Assembly: GCA_030141605.1 (NCBI GenBank)
Contig: JAQGDQ010000610.1
Span: 62,001 to 126,000, forward strand
Source: Tubiluchus corallicola
Lineage: Eukaryota > Priapulida > Priapulimorpha > Priapulimorphida > Tubiluchidae
Length of the DNA: 64,000 bases
Direction: 5' to 3'
The position numbers and the translations under genes were made by a program. Shown here piece after piece: positions 11,520 to 25,130 of the stretch. The notes beneath the pieces were generated by a model that was given only the letters and a program-made list of their open reading frames with translations, was not told the DNA's origin and made no database searches. Numbering within the stretch: the stretch's first letter is position 1; every line of letters starts with the position of its first letter.

Positions 11520-12107
11520 TAGGGCAATGGTCTCCAAACTGGACGATATTGGCCCCTGGGACCAGTGGCAGCTTCAGAAAATTTTTAGTCATTGTTTTAC
11601 TACTGTGTAAAACGAAACAAGCGTATGTAATTTTGTTTTAATTTTAAAAAACAAACACGAAAATTTTTGCATAAACTTGATAAAATCCTAAACAAATACT
11701 TGTTTGCTTACGAACAGCCTAAATTGTCGCAGTTCAAAAATATGCCGGTACACGGTTTTTAAGCAGGCTACTTTCTCTACACAGCAGCAGACGCTAGCAG
11801 TGCAGCATGTTATCTCAGACATGTGGGCATGGGCTCACGCCACTGTGCTGGGCTGTGAAGCAAACAGTACTACCCTCGCGTGCTGGACTGTACAAATATA
11901 AAAAAATAAATAAAGAAAAGACTTATTATATTGAATATTATTGATAATATTGAGTGAAAACAGGGGGCGCTGCAGTTCCATAATACCTGCCACTGCCTAT
12001 GACTATCCAAGGGTACACTGCACATCTATTTAATTATTTTTTGCACATGCCTGGCTAGGGTCCCGTGAAGGGTCAATGGTGTAAAAAGTTTGCGGACCAC
12101 TGCCCTC
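11520..12107. mobile_element. hAT-like non-autonomous element
   Basis: Left end agggcaatggtctccaaact and right end aagtttgcggaccactgccct are imperfect inverted repeats of the type seen in many hAT elements. The first and last blocks also carry the usual 'ggcccctggga' / 'gggtcccgtgaagg' words. I could not define an 8-bp target duplication. Confidence 0.5.
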
Positions 12108-13455
12108 ACCGAGACTAAATCCCGGACTGCATGAGAAGTTTGTATGCAAATGAAAAAATGATTAAGAGAATAATTATAGAATGTTATCCTTGTCGTTCAA
12201 ATAGTAAATAATTTTAATAGTTATTTAAATGTGCGAAGGAAGAAGAAAATTTACACTAAATAAAAAAATAGCTTTACGTTCTGTAATGTCTGTAAATGCA
12301 TGAAATAATTGTTTACATTGTCGTTTGCATATACATTTAATATACAAACGTTTACTGAGATTGGGAATTATGTCCAGTGTTAACAGTTTCGCTAATGCGG
12401 TTAATGCTACTCAATATACCAACTCATGTAAATGACGTTAACTTCTTTATTCAAATTTTAGAAAGGGTAGGGTTAAAACAAACATTCGATTAATATATGT
12501 CACAGTTGCGCTGTTTAGTACTGAGTTAATGTGCGATGTGCCTTTACGTGTGCGACCAAAAATTAAAGCTTTTATACATTGTGCACGGTGCTTCTTTTAA
12601 CACTAAATACTTGTATTGAATAGTTGCAATTTGGTCTTACGTGTTAATCGTAAACTACATTATATTTATTTATATATATATATACAGATTGTGGTTATAG
12701 TTACAAATGATACAATAAGTGCTACTGCAGTGTTTAGCAATGCCTATAATTCTGTTGCTTTTGTAATGTTGAACTCTTTGAAGGAAAGGACATGTCATTT
12801 AGCATATTGGGTTTATATATTACAGCATTCACTTGAAATACAACGAAGAAATTTGCAAAAAAAAACCTATCGATAAAGCATAATTTGTACTACCGCTGTA
12901 AAGAAATTTTCTAAAATGGTGGTAGCCGCCGTTGAAAACTAAGCACATCATGGATTTCTGTAAGCACGAACTGCTTAAACCAACTGAAACTTCTGCAGCT
13001 ATGTGTCTAATTTTTTGCAAAAAAATACTGTTAACAGAAATTGACAGTGGCTTGCCTTTCTTCAGCCGATGCACAACGTCATCGGTGGAAAAATTAGCAT
13101 TCAAAATTACTAATTACACGAGGCACTTATTCTAACTTTATTATCAAATCCTTCCAATATTTTTCGCAAACACTAAAATAAGCCTAGCTTCCTAGAAGGC
13201 TTGACCTTTCCTTTAATAATGCTAGTTAATAATGTTGTTTGTGTCATGCTCTTGATTAACGTACAATCAATGAAAGGTTATTCTCAGAATAAATTTAGAT
13301 GCATCATCGTGAAATGAATATTGCAGCTATTGCGGATGCTGAACAGGTGGCATTATAATTGAAAAGAAATCTGCCCTTAACTTCAGACAGGAAAACACGG
13401 GGACATTTTGTACCAGTAAACACTACACTTACTGCAGTGGCTAAACGTTGGCTTT
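12108..13455. other. Intergenic, mostly unassigned
   Basis: AT-rich with no coding pattern. The segment 13141-13230 (nnccttccaatatttttcgcaaac ... aggcttgacctttcc, on the plus strand) matches part of the family R repeat, inverted relative to 24165-24225 and parallel to 30290-30350. Short open frames at 12829-13135 look like chance. Confidence 0.4.
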
Positions 13456-13875
13456 TTAACCCTTTCATACCCGTTGTATCCCGTGGCATACGAGAATATT
13501 TTCTGCTTTTAAAATTAATAAATATTAGTTTATATTCCGTGTATTGTACTAAAACTCGGCGAGTTTCAAGACAAAAGTTCAAATTTCAAATTTACCGCTG
13601 CATTTATACATGAGCTGCCGAAAATGTGCAGTTCGTCACAAACTAATACATCTGAACTGGGAAGTACAGCACTTGTTTTTTGTGAAACTAGTGCCCGTCT
13701 AATGGCGGGCATTAGCCAATGGCGAAATGCATGTAAGAGCAAAGAACTAGTGGCGTGAATGCAAAACTGTGTTTGTGTGACCAGTAATAATTGCTCTACA
13801 TAAGTCACTTTTGAAAGAAATAGTATGTTTTCCTTCGACATTTTAAAGAGTAGGTTGTTTTAATTTGGGCCCGCT
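13456..13875. mobile_element. Chimeric fragment: family E end joined to a family A piece
   Basis: TTAACCCTTTCATACCCG at 13456 is the left end of the same element as 13876-14340. After about 85 bp the sequence switches to a family A-like interior (from about 13541), related to 3360-3720. This looks like nested insertion and deletion. Confidence 0.5.
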
Positions 13876-14340
13876 TTAACCCTTTCATAGCCGTTGTATC
13901 CCGTGGGATACGAGAATATTTTCTGTCTTTAAAATTACCAAAATTTTAAAACGGACAGTTATTTGATCTGTTAATAGTTATTTTGATTTAAGACAATAAC
14001 AATGGACTAAAAATGGTGATAAAATGGCAAACTAGAAAATCTACATAGCATAAAAAACTGTGCAAGGTACAGTACTTTAGAAATGACTTTGTACAGATCA
14101 GCATAGCATGCACACTAAATGTCTTAAATACTTTAAAAAATTATCAGCAGTTGCAAAATGAAGCACATTTTATGCTTCAATTGAATCCCAATATATCCCG
14201 TGGGATACACGCTATATTTAGCACGCGGGCACAGGTAAAAAAAATATTTATTATGTGTAAACAAGATGGACGTACTGAACAAAAGTAGCAGGCCAAAAAA
14301 TTTTTCTTATTAAAAAATAATTTGGGACTGAAAGGGTTAA
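13876..14340. mobile_element. piggyBac-type MITE, family E
   Basis: TTAA-CCCTTTCATAGCC at the left and gactgaaaggg-TTAA at the right, with an internal repeated word 'tatcccgtgggatac' near both ends. CCCTTT termini with TTAA duplications fit piggyBac-like elements. Confidence 0.65.
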
Positions 14341-16335
14341 CTAAAGTTACACTGCTCAAAACCAAAACGGCTCACGCACACATTCAAAATGAAATCAAAC
14401 CAAGATGAGGGCGCTTCAGATGTGTCCATATTTAAGAAGTTAAAAAAATGTTTTTAGATTAATACGAAACATACAATGATAATTGCATTGTTTTTCTGGC
14501 ATTGCAGTGCAAAAGAAAACCAAATTGATTTTGCAAAAAGGTGCATGTTTTTGGCTGGTTTTATTACAGGCGAGTGGGTCTACCATAAGGGTACCTATTA
14601 TATTTGCAGTAAAATTTTTAATTAAATATTGGTATAATATTGTGCTCTGTGTATAATTATATTAAATTATTTGTTTTACAATAAAGTCAGCTTAAAGCTT
14701 CAATACTGCAGTTATGTGTTCAATATCTGGTCTTTCACATATTTATTATGAAAAGTTGCAATCAGACAGAATAACAGCATAATTACTAGGAACCTCTGCA
14801 GTCCAACTGCTGATTGAAAATTGAGCTTTGCAGTCTTTACTGCTTTAGTTTTCCTTTACATTTTGCTGCAGCTATTGCAGACATTGGACAGGTGGAATTA
14901 TAATTGAAAAGAATTTTTCAAAATTTTTTTGAAAATTTTTGAATTTTTTTCTTTTCTTTTTTCTCCTCATCTCCTAAGTAATTGTTGCTGTTTCTCTTAC
15001 TTACTTTTTCTCATAATTTTTTCTATATTACACTTTTTGATGCTTATTTTTTTCTTTCCATACTCTCAGTTTTTAACTTTACTCACTAACCTTGGTCAAA
15101 TTCCCCTGTTAATAAGACCCCATTTGAAACTACTACGTATCATAATCCTAATTACTGAATAATTGTATTGTTTTGTTTAGATTTAGGTATCTAACTTTAT
15201 TATTTTTTGTTTTCAGTTCTTTTTGGATAATTTGCATCATTTATACTGTTATTATTATTATTTTTTCTTATTTGTTTTTATTTTTGTTATCTGCAGCATC
15301 ACCATTAATTTTTAATATACGAATCTATTTATAACGAAGGGCAGGAGACTAGATGACCCTATGCCCTGCTCCATGATTGTAATTACTTAATATTTAAAAA
15401 ACTTTTGTTGTTAGACTAATTGGAGAAAATAAATGTTCTATGTCTATGCCACCAAGTGACACAAACAAAACATTTTCACTTGCTTTAAACCAAACATGCC
15501 GCCGATGACTTTCCCAGGCGTAGCGCCGTCATGAAAAGAATTTATGCCGCCGACGCATAATAAATGGCAGAGTTTATCATTGTGAATTCACTGACAAAAA
15601 GAAAAATTTATTATCTACAGTTAGTTAAAAATAATATATTTTTCATTTAAATGGGTAAATGAAACATTAGATTTTGATGCCCAAATTGCAAACAAAACAC
15701 GTTTACTGTATAACAGTCGCTGTGGAGACTGTAGACTGCCGACTCCTATACTACAAACTACTATTATTGTTTATTATTGTTTAGTGTTTACAATAATACC
15801 CCAGTAATTAATTGAATTCTCTACCCGTGTGCAAAAAGTAGCACGAACTTTACAACTTCCACATATCTCTGTCATATATTGATCATGTCTCTGTCAACGA
15901 ACGAAGCATCATATTTTTTCTTGATGACGAGAGTGCTGGGAAACCCCAAATAACAGAAACAGGTTTTAGGTTTATTTTGTGCATGTGCAAATCAGGACAG
16001 GCTTTTTGACTTAATACGTGGGACAAAAATGTTGACTTTATTTTAAATTGAAAAACCTTAGCAGAACTTCCTTTACGTTTTTACTGCATTTCTCTTATAT
16101 TTAATTCATCAGAGTTAGAAAGCCACACCTCATTACGTGATGAGTTTTCCCAATTGCGTAAGCCCTCATTAAGTGACATTATGCACTTAAGCCTTAAGTG
16201 ATTTAGATTGTCTGTGGAGGACTGGTGGGTACTGATTTACCGCTAACTCGGCAAAATGATGCCCATGCGGAGTGGACGCTGTGCTGTAATGGTTGGTGTA
16301 ATGGGTTTCTATAATAATAATAAACAAATAATATT
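14341..16335. other. Intergenic between 14.3 and 16.3 kb
   Basis: T-rich, with a pyrimidine-rich stretch at 14930-15290. The segment 15330-15450, ending in aaataaatgttctatgtcta, resembles a retrotransposon 3' end. I see no gene. Confidence 0.35.
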
Positions 16336-16910
<575 letters not shown>

Positions 16911-17503
16911 ACATTACTCTGCTTCAGTGTGCTGCCACTAAAAGTGAGCATCGAAATTTAAATTTGATTCGGAAAAGTTTTTAAAGTTTAAATTCTGTTC
17001 GAACTTAAAATTATGGATTCGAATAATTCAGCGCTTTAACTACAAAAGTTGTTTATCATTAAAGTGCGTGAAACGTCATGCAAATCGGCACAATCTAGCT
17101 GTGATTTCTGTGCACAACTTTTAAACGCATTATTGGCATCTTTACAGCAGAACAAAATCAAGCAATATGCATGATCTTTGTGAGACTGTCTTTTGTTAAT
17201 CATTCGACAATCTTTAAAACTGGATTTCGGAATCTCTTAAATTTGCTTTGATTCGAGTTTAACGGTCACGAATTTGATTCGTATTCGCTTTTAGACAGAG
17301 TGTGCTCACTCTAGCTGGCACACTTTCTGATTATCGGTCAACGCCGAAAAAATATGCATCGGCGAATGACTAGTTCAAAATGCTAGCAAACAGCTATCAA
17401 CCAGATTCATCAAAATACCTAACCCGTACCAGTCACATCTACATTTGTGTTTCAGTGCATACTAGTATAACTATAATACTAATCCGGGTCAAAGGCTACG
17501 TAG
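16911..17503. repeat. Dispersed repeat with gattcgaattt words
   Basis: Contains agcatcgaaatttaaatttg and later tttgattcgagttt and cacgaatttgattcg. Related pieces occur at 18370-18560, 18730-18830, 50890-51230 and 53870-54080. The family is unidentified; it looks like a MITE or SINE of a few hundred bp. Confidence 0.45.
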
Positions 17504-17509
17504 TTTATT
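17504..17509 (-). terminator. Poly(A) signal of MRPS2
   Basis: AATAAA on the minus strand (tttatt on plus), about 40 bp past the MRPS2 stop codon. This implies a very short 3' UTR. Confidence 0.6.
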
Positions 17510-17548
17510 GCATGTCTACTAACAATATTAATAAAAACACGCCGTGGG

Positions 17549-18240
17549 TCACGAGGACGCCTCGGGTAAACCTAATTGTTTTCTAGTTTCTTTCTCTACT
17601 TCCTTCCGTTTGGCTTTTCCGTGCAACACGGCTTCCTTGAACAGTTTACAGTATAGCTCTATTGCGCATAACGTGTCGTCGTTCCCGGGCACGGGGTATG
17701 TAATGAGATTTGGATCGCAGTTTGTGTCCACGACACCGACGGTCGGTATCATCATTTTTGCCGCGTGACTCACGGCAACGTGCGTCTCCAACACGGAATT
17801 CTGCGTGTTCAGAAAAATGATCAAATCCGGGAGTCGAGTGACGATGCCGAATTCCGCTTTTGAGTTTGTAAGTACACCGTGCTTCCAGTACCGACAGTGT
17901 GCGTACTCGCCGCACTCCCGTGCGGTGTTTTCGATGAGAACAATGGTGGCGGGACTGCGGCTGACAAATAATATTATCCCTTTCCTGTAAGCCATGTGCG
18001 AGATAAAGTTCAACGCATCTTGCAGCAGGGGAACTGTCTGTTCTAGATCTACGATCAGATGACTTAGTCGCTGACCAAAGATAAACTGTTTCATGTTTCT
18101 GTGCATGCTGCCCAGTTTGTGACCGAGGTGTACACGATTGTCGAACAAGTCTTGCAGGGTGAACAGGTTGCGAACTGAAAAGAAATCGTCTTCTTGCAGC
18201 GACTTTGTCAAAATCAACGATTCGAGTTTATCTTCGACAT
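17549..18240 (-). CDS. MRPS2: MRPS2 exon 2
   Basis: Acceptor ctgctttcag ends at 18241; the frame begins [20 protein letters not shown] and stops with TGA at 17549. It contains the whole uS2 domain. Confidence 0.95.
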
Positions 18241-19416
18241 CTGAAAGCAGTTAATAAAAGTATTGATCGTAGCTACAAGGTGAACAAACGGGCATTTAAT
18301 AGTAGAATGTGAAGTGCTTTTCTTCATTATAGTAAAAAACTGTATTTTGTGAGTTATGATCTATCTTCTTGGTTAGAGACGAGCATCGAAACGAGTTTTT
18401 CTCCAAATTTGATTCAAATTTTAAATTAAGGATTCGAATAATTTAGCAGTTCTATGGTCTTGATCGAATTTGTGACTTTCGAAATCGAATCATACCGAAT
18501 TTCAAGATTTCAAATCCAAATCGAATTCATTGGTAAAATTTTCGAATCATTAATGAAAACTGGTCTCGCAAAGATTTTGCATGTTGGTTGATTTTGTTCT
18601 GGAGTAAAAATACTAATAATTTGTTTAAAAATTGTGAGCGTAAAAATTTATTGTTCATTATTGCAGCTTGCTTTAATACTTTCAGTTTTACGATGTCTAG
18701 AATATGGGTGAGCATTCTGTAGCAGCAGTGACTTTGAATCGAATTTGTGACTTTCAAAATCGAATCAAATCGAATCCGAATCCAGTTTTGAAGATTTTTG
18801 ACTAGATTTTTAAATCACTAATAAAAAGCAGCCTCACTAAGATCATGTATAGTACTTGATTTTGTTCTGCACCAAAAGCATTAGTAAAATGTAATATGTA
18901 TGTATATAATATATACACTAGAAATATGTTTAAAAATTGTGCGCAGAAAATGTAGCTATCCTTTGTAGAATGATAAAGAATGCTTGTAGTTCAAATGGTG
19001 AACCATTCGAACCCATAATATTAGGTTCAAACTCGAACGTTCGATGGTCACCCCTAACCAGAACGGAAAAGTTAGGAAAGCAGTTTATATTCCACTTATA
19101 CTGAAGCTTCCAAATACGGACAAATACGTAGCCGAATGAGAAGACCACACTTACGTTGCACTAACAGGGTTTATTTAAATATCTTATTCAGAAAGTAATA
19201 ATTTTTCAGTCTGAATTATAAAGGTTAAATTATAATTATACGCTTTTCCGAAGTGCAAAGTAATAATGTCATAATGAAACACTTTTCCTTACCCTCCTGG
19301 ACTAATGCTTCTTCCTCTTTTACCAAATTTTGTTGCCTTCCTGGAGGAGAAACAAGAGCACCAATCGATGTCACACTTCTTAAAAATGTCTGACGTTGGA
19401 AACTGCACCACAACAT
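17549..19416 (-). CDS. MRPS2: Mitochondrial small ribosomal subunit protein uS2m (MRPS2); two coding exons
   Basis: Exons 19293-19416 and 17549-18240 join in phase (GAG G + AT GTC gives E-D-V) to 271 aa; the human protein is 296. uS2m is a structural protein of the mitochondrial small ribosomal subunit. Exon 1 encodes a basic, arginine-containing N-terminus suited to mitochondrial import. Exon 2 carries the conserved uS2 core: [101 protein letters not shown]. The ATG at 19416 is the nearest in-frame start; upstream, the frame stays open for a while without a better candidate. The intron (about 1.05 kb) holds dispersed repeats. Confidence 0.93.
18370..19045. repeat. Dispersed repeat copies in the MRPS2 intron
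   Basis: Two or three diverged copies of the gattcgaattt family (18370-18560, 18730-18830) and an inverse end near 18980-19045 (ttcaaactcgaacgttcg). Confidence 0.4.
19293..19416 (-). CDS. MRPS2: MRPS2 exon 1
   Basis: 41 codons, [20 protein letters not shown] to EALVQE, then one base; donor gtaagg at 19292. The assignment rests on exact phase with exon 2, orientation, and a presequence-like composition. Confidence 0.8.
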
Positions 19417-22400
19417 AGAACTTGTGCATCTTAAAAATCCTGGGAAAAGTAGAAAGCTAGGATTAACACACTTCCAGGGTTCCAACAGAATTTTAAAATA
19501 AATTTCCTTGAATTTTCCCTGACTAAATATTGATTTTCCATGACCAAAATTAGCAGAAATTATATTATCAATAAACACATCCAAACATTTTTGTGTACGG
19601 ACATCCTAACATATACTGATATATAATGTGTCGGCCAATCATTATTTTTGGAACAGAAATTGAAACTGGAAGCCTTGCATAGCAAAATTTTATTTGAACA
19701 CGAATCGCTGAAAAATATGTTAAGAAAAATATCGGTTCACGATGATTATTTTTGCACCGTCTCAAATTTACTTAAGTTTTCACCCCATTTTTGTCATTTT
19801 CCCTGACTTTTTATCAAATCATCTTTTCCCCTGATTTTTTCCATGAATTTCCAGGATATTTTCAAGAATTTTCTGACCGTGAGAACCCTGCACTTCGGTG
19901 CAATGCAAGTCAGAATTTCAAATGCCAAGAGCAACAGCAGAGTACACCAATGTTGATGTTTGTGACGAGACTGAAACCTAGCTTTCCATCAAGTCTAAGC
20001 AGCCTTCAAATCTCAGATGAGATGGTGCATCGACAAAGATATCTTAGTAGAATTCTGATGCAAATATGTGTCCTCCTTCTATGAGGTAAACAGTCAGAAT
20101 CAGCATGGCAAATAAAAAACCTAGAGCGAGTATTGAACCCAGTCAAGAACTATTCACTAGCCAATCTAACTGCACAGCTGCTATACTGACATGATGGTAA
20201 CACTTAATATTTAGAGAGTGAGTCAGGGTTGCCGTTTATATGAAAATTATCAGAATATACAATAATTTGAGGTGCCAAACTCTACAAAAAAGAGATTGTA
20301 CGATAATCGATAACTTAGATTGTAGTACTAAATCTTCTTGACGTAGTTCCAAAGGACTTTGGATAATTTTGTAATTCATCATTGACGATACGAAACAATA
20401 ACAAAAGTTTGAAAAAACTGTGCATTGAAAACACAAGTGGTTGCAGTTTCTTGAAAAAAGCAGTAATTTCAAAAAAGAATGGCCCTGATGACGACGATAA
20501 AGCTTGATTCTGCACATGTACAAATTAGCGACGACATTTTACAGTGTGTAAATAAACTTATTTTGACACTTGTAATGCCACTTTTCATGGTATCAAGTAC
20601 ATAATCATACGTCAATAATAACATTTAATAATTTGCCGCAAATACGTAATAATCTTGGGCTAAAATACATTAACTTTCAGCTTCCAATTCAATGATCAGC
20701 ATCATACAAAACGGCAACCCTGCAGTGAACAAGCAGAGTATTGCAAGCTTTTTTTGTTACAACACATGCAGCTAAACTGAAAGTGAAACCAGCTTCTGTC
20801 AGAAAATTGATGTGAATTGCAAAACATTTCAACTGAAAACTCATTAGACACAGTGAAGCAAATAAAAAAACGCAAATTTTGAATTACATTACAACACGGT
20901 AAATATGATAAAATTTCTCTACAATTCTTATTTGAAACTCACCTGTAAACAGCGCCATTTTCATAACTGTTTATGCAAAATTGTAGCAGTTGGCGCACCC
21001 GAAAAGTCAAGACATTTTTCACGCCGATAACATTTTCTGAATAGTCTATCTATTATCTATCCAATAGAATTTATTAAATTAGATTTAGTTTGTTTTGTAA
21101 TCATGAAGATCGATATACGGTCAGGGAATGCGGGATTGTAATTTGTGGTTTTTCATTTGTTCAAAAAACTCTTACACAAAGAGTTTCGTCTTTCACATTG
21201 CTCTGGGACCTTCACGTCTATCCATCTATTCAAATGTGCAATAGCTGGAACCATGCAATAAAGTCAGATGACTGAATCTGGAACTTTTCCTCACATTTCT
21301 TCATGCTAACGATAATTGTTGCGACATACTAAATGGCGGTATTTGCGTGATGTTTCTTTTATGTATTACTCTACATCTTTCCTCACACAAATGAATTAAT
21401 TTTGCTCGTTGACTGGCACCATCAAAATGTGAATATATGAAAAAAATTTAGTGTCAAAAATTTTTTATACTAGCTCAATAATGGTGCTAGCTAGAAACCA
21501 TGGAAAAATTATAGAAGAACAACGTATAAACAGCAACATTGTTGCAGCTTTGTTTTTTATTTCAGATACATTTCAGTGCCATATCAAAATAATGGTCTCT
21601 CACAACAATAGGCACAACCACGCAACCAGACTTATTTATAACAATACATCTGCTAGCCAATAAAAAAGTGAGATCCAGGCATGGGATAAATAACTTTATA
21701 AGGTAACAGTTCTAACAAAAAATAGCTATGATAATTATTAGTATCATTTTTATCTCATGTATGTAAAAATACTTAACATAAAAAAGTGAAATCTTCATGC
21801 TGCAATTTAAAAATAATTGTTTTTAAAATATGTACATGTACAAACAATATCGAAATTTATAGTTCACCAACAAAGGTATCCTTACTTAAATGTGTATAAA
21901 AAAATTACATGTATAATTTACCCTAAAAAATATCGACATCAACATGTAGAAAGGTGGATCGTCAAACACACATTTTCAATAGTAATTTACAAATATAAAT
22001 AAATACCTTTTGCTAAAATAAAAAATTATACACATGTACCAAACGGTTGGCCTACATAAATACAAAAATTTAAATTACTACAAAAACTGCTATTGCTATT
22101 GATATCAATACTCACTGCCATAAATAAAGGAAGAATAAACAATTTAATAAAGGAAGTAGGATAAGAACGTTTTGTTTTCTTAAGTATAATTCCAAAATGC
22201 CTTATTGCACGTCCTATTAGACTATGGATACTAGAGTCATATCTTTTAAACATAAGGGAAATAAATTAAATCTTCTAATATAATCTTCTAATATTAAATC
22301 TTCTAATATAAGACACAGAGGTACTTAAAAGAGCTGACCTCCCCAGCATCCATACACTCCTCCTCAAAACGGTGGGCAGGAAAAAAGAAGTTGTTTGCTT

Positions 22401-22663
22401 TCATTTGATATGAGATATATTTATTGATTTCTTGTATTGTATCTTTACATTACTGTACCTGTTTTACCATAAATTTATGCATATAGTATAACTATTATTA
22501 TTATTCACAATGTAACCTCGTATATTCAATTCTCTAGAATTTTTCGCTTACTATTTTTCCTCCCTTTAAAAATTTGACTAGATTAAATATACATTTCTGC
22601 TACTTAGTACTTAATTTAATACCAAATCTATTTTTAATACTATAATGTTTATATATGTATGAG

Positions 22664-22694
<31 letters not shown>
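19417..22694. other. Intergenic, unassigned
   Basis: AT-rich. No coding exon with splice sites or similarity was recognised on either strand. Short open frames here look random. The segment 22260-22320 contains a small direct repeat (taatataatcttc / taatattaaatc). Confidence 0.35.
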
Positions 22695-22699
<5 letters not shown>

Positions 22700-22858
22700 T
22701 CACTTGGTCAGCTGCCCCAAAATACAAGTTTACTTACAGGCTCATGACATTTTTTAGGTGTTTGTATATATATATATATATATATATACAAACACCTAAA
22801 AAATGTCATGAGGCTGTAAGTAAACTTGTATTTTGGGGCAGCTGACCAAGTGACCAAT
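22695..22858. repeat. Near-perfect inverted repeat with a (TA)n centre
   Basis: Arms of about 70 bp: left attggtcacttggtcagctg ... taggtgtttgta, right its inverse (tacaaacaccta ... cagctgaccaagtgaccaat). The centre is (TA)n at about 22765-22787. I find one mismatch, acaggctcat against acagcctcat. It would fold into a long hairpin. Confidence 0.9.
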
Positions 22859-22952
22859 AGGTCTTTCACTGCTCCTCAGCTGCAATGAAATGTAAAAATA
22901 ATTATGACGAATTTTAACTGCTATTGAGAAAATAAAATTGAATTGAATTGAA
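22859..22952 (+). repeat. Retrotransposon-like 3' tail
   Basis: Ends in gagaaaataaaattgaattgaattg, an AATAAA-type end followed by short tandem (attga) units, as at many LINE 3' ends. Only a tail is visible. Confidence 0.4.
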
Positions 22953-23172
22953 CAGATGCAGCGGTGTAATCTATCAGTATTCTTAGCGACTACAAGTGTA
23001 AATATCGTGGTACAAGTAACAGCATAGAGTTAATTTCGACGAAGAGAACCTAAAGCACAAAAACCTATCTTTTAAAGCTGTTGTAGCCTTTGCAGTGCAT
23101 ATTAAGCTAGAGACTGATGAGTATCATACTTTTAGTAATACTACAAACAACGGCTAATAGAGTCAGTCAGTT

Positions 23173-23659
23173 TAGGGTTACCATACGTCCGGGTTTCCCT
23201 GGAAACTTCTTCTTTTTGGGCTTCTGTCCGGGCGGGTTTTCAAAAAACTGGCAGTTTGTCCGGGTTTGCAAGTATGTACGGACGTTGCCAACTGCAGAGC
23301 CGTACGACAGTACAAGACAAAGAAAAGCTCGTATTCGATGACGACTTAAAATGACGTCAGCTTCCGGGAGCCATTTTGTTTGTTTTTATGTGAATTTCTG
23401 TAAATTCATATAGTTTTGCTGTTTAGAGCAACTGGTAAAGGTTAACTAGAAAGTAGCAATGCCGAAATGACAGTGTGCATTTACAGATGAAATGAAGGCC
23501 AAGTACCCGTGTTTTCGCGCAGGTCGATATTACTGGGAAGCCGAATGCTCGACATGTGGTGGCGGAACTTTTAATACACTCTAGACTGGTCATTTTTGCC
23601 TACTTACAAGTGTGCGAAAAAGTGTCCTCTTTTTCAACTCAGAGAATATGGTAACCCTA
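23173..23659. mobile_element. hAT-like element with TAGGGTTACCATA ends
   Basis: Left end tagggttaccatacgtccgg, right end gaatatggtaaccctaa: exact inversion of 13 bp, with cgtccgggttt-type interior blocks. The type is common among non-autonomous hAT elements. No transposase remains. Confidence 0.6.
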
Positions 23660-23984
23660 AGTCGGTTAAATGGGTCAAAACGCTTCTATCTCAAAATGAG
23701 TCTGTTAAGCAGTGCCTACTGCAGTTGTTATTACCATATTAACTGTTAAAAATCATTTTAAGTCTCGGATGATATTTTCTCTGTTCCTAAAAAATGTTTG
23801 ATTCTTCTGAATCCCGATTTCTCATCCAATCACTAGGTTTGGAATGCACGGCACCAAAGGAGACTGTTTTCGACCAAATCATCATATTGGCACATTAGGT
23901 AATTGCGGGTTTGAGGCATTAGAGTTAACATTTGTTTCACCTTCTATGACGGACGGCCCAGCGGATGGTTCTGAAATACTAGAT

Positions 23985-24740
23985 GTGACGTCTAGACCAC
24001 TCGACATGTCTCTGCGTGAGCGGACTTCGGATAGATAATGCCTCGACTTCGTTCTGTAACTAAACAAATGGGAACAATGATAAGTTTAGTGCATTTCCCA
24101 AATCTAAAACTAGTAGTGGATGGACAAATTTAAATGACAGCAAAAATTAAAGGAAAGGTCAAGCCTTCTGGGAAGTTTGGCTCATTTCAGTGTTCGCAAA
24201 AAATGTTAGAAAGATTTAGTAATAAAAGTGTGATAAGCGTCTCGCGTAATTCCTGAAATAATGTGGAACTGGCGATGCTTGAAGGTGCATCCGTAACTGT
24301 GTTAGTACCATCCATAACAGTTTGATATGTGTGCTTGCACAGCGAAAACGTCCATAACTGTTACTAGTTATTCACATATTCTGAATATCCATTTCATGAA
24401 GATCATTTTGATACCAAGCTTATCGCTCTATGTTATTTCTAAGCTGAGATAACGTTGAACATGAGGTGCAGGCTACGCACCGAAAAATGTAATCTTGAGA
24501 AAAACGAACGTTAAAGTCAGCCATTTACAAGACACCTAGCAACCGTACAAATGTTGGTTGCTATGAACTTTGCAAGAACACATTGAAGTTATGTTTAAAT
24601 CCAGTAGATGGCTCTTCCTGATGAAGATCTTGGCTTATCGACAGAAAAACCCTGAAGCAAAATGGCTGCTTCCACGAGCCACAATCGCAGTTTTACGTAA
24701 TACAAGTTTTTTTACAATTGCAGTACTAGTTTCTAGACAG
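23985..24740 (+). repeat. Family R interspersed repeat, copy 1
   Basis: About 750 bp that reappear inverted at 29765-30510. Marker words: gaagatcattttgataccaa, gctgagataa, gttaaagtcagccat, agatggctcttcctgatgaa. Other diverged copies are at 25440-25620, 38615-39335, 46077-46742 and 52460-53030. It has no coding content. Confidence 0.75.
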
Positions 24741-25130
24741 TTTCTATTTCATGCAGATAATTTGGTCAAAAGCTTATCATTATACATAATTGTACATAAT
24801 AGTACGTAATAGTACATAGTCATAGTCATCAATGTATATAATTTCTAAGCTGAGATAATCCACATTGAAGTTGAGCTGCAGGCTGTACACTAAATAACAT
24901 AATCTTGAGAAAATCGTTATTAAGGTTAGCCATTGTTTTTGTTGCGCTTCTTGAAGGCTTGAATAATACACGACACATCTTTTACGACATACTAGAAGCT
25001 TGGGGTGCGCATGGTTAGTATACACGCTGAGAAAAGCAACTCGCTAACTGGTGATGGTATCAGAGGTTAGGCAAAGAGGTGAAACAAACAAAACAAACAT
25101 GGTGGGTGAGGGCTAAAAACACAGTTAGAT

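Noticed and set aside
17646-17990. Open frames overlapping MRPS2 in other frames
   Set aside because: They are shadows of the conserved MRPS2 coding exon.
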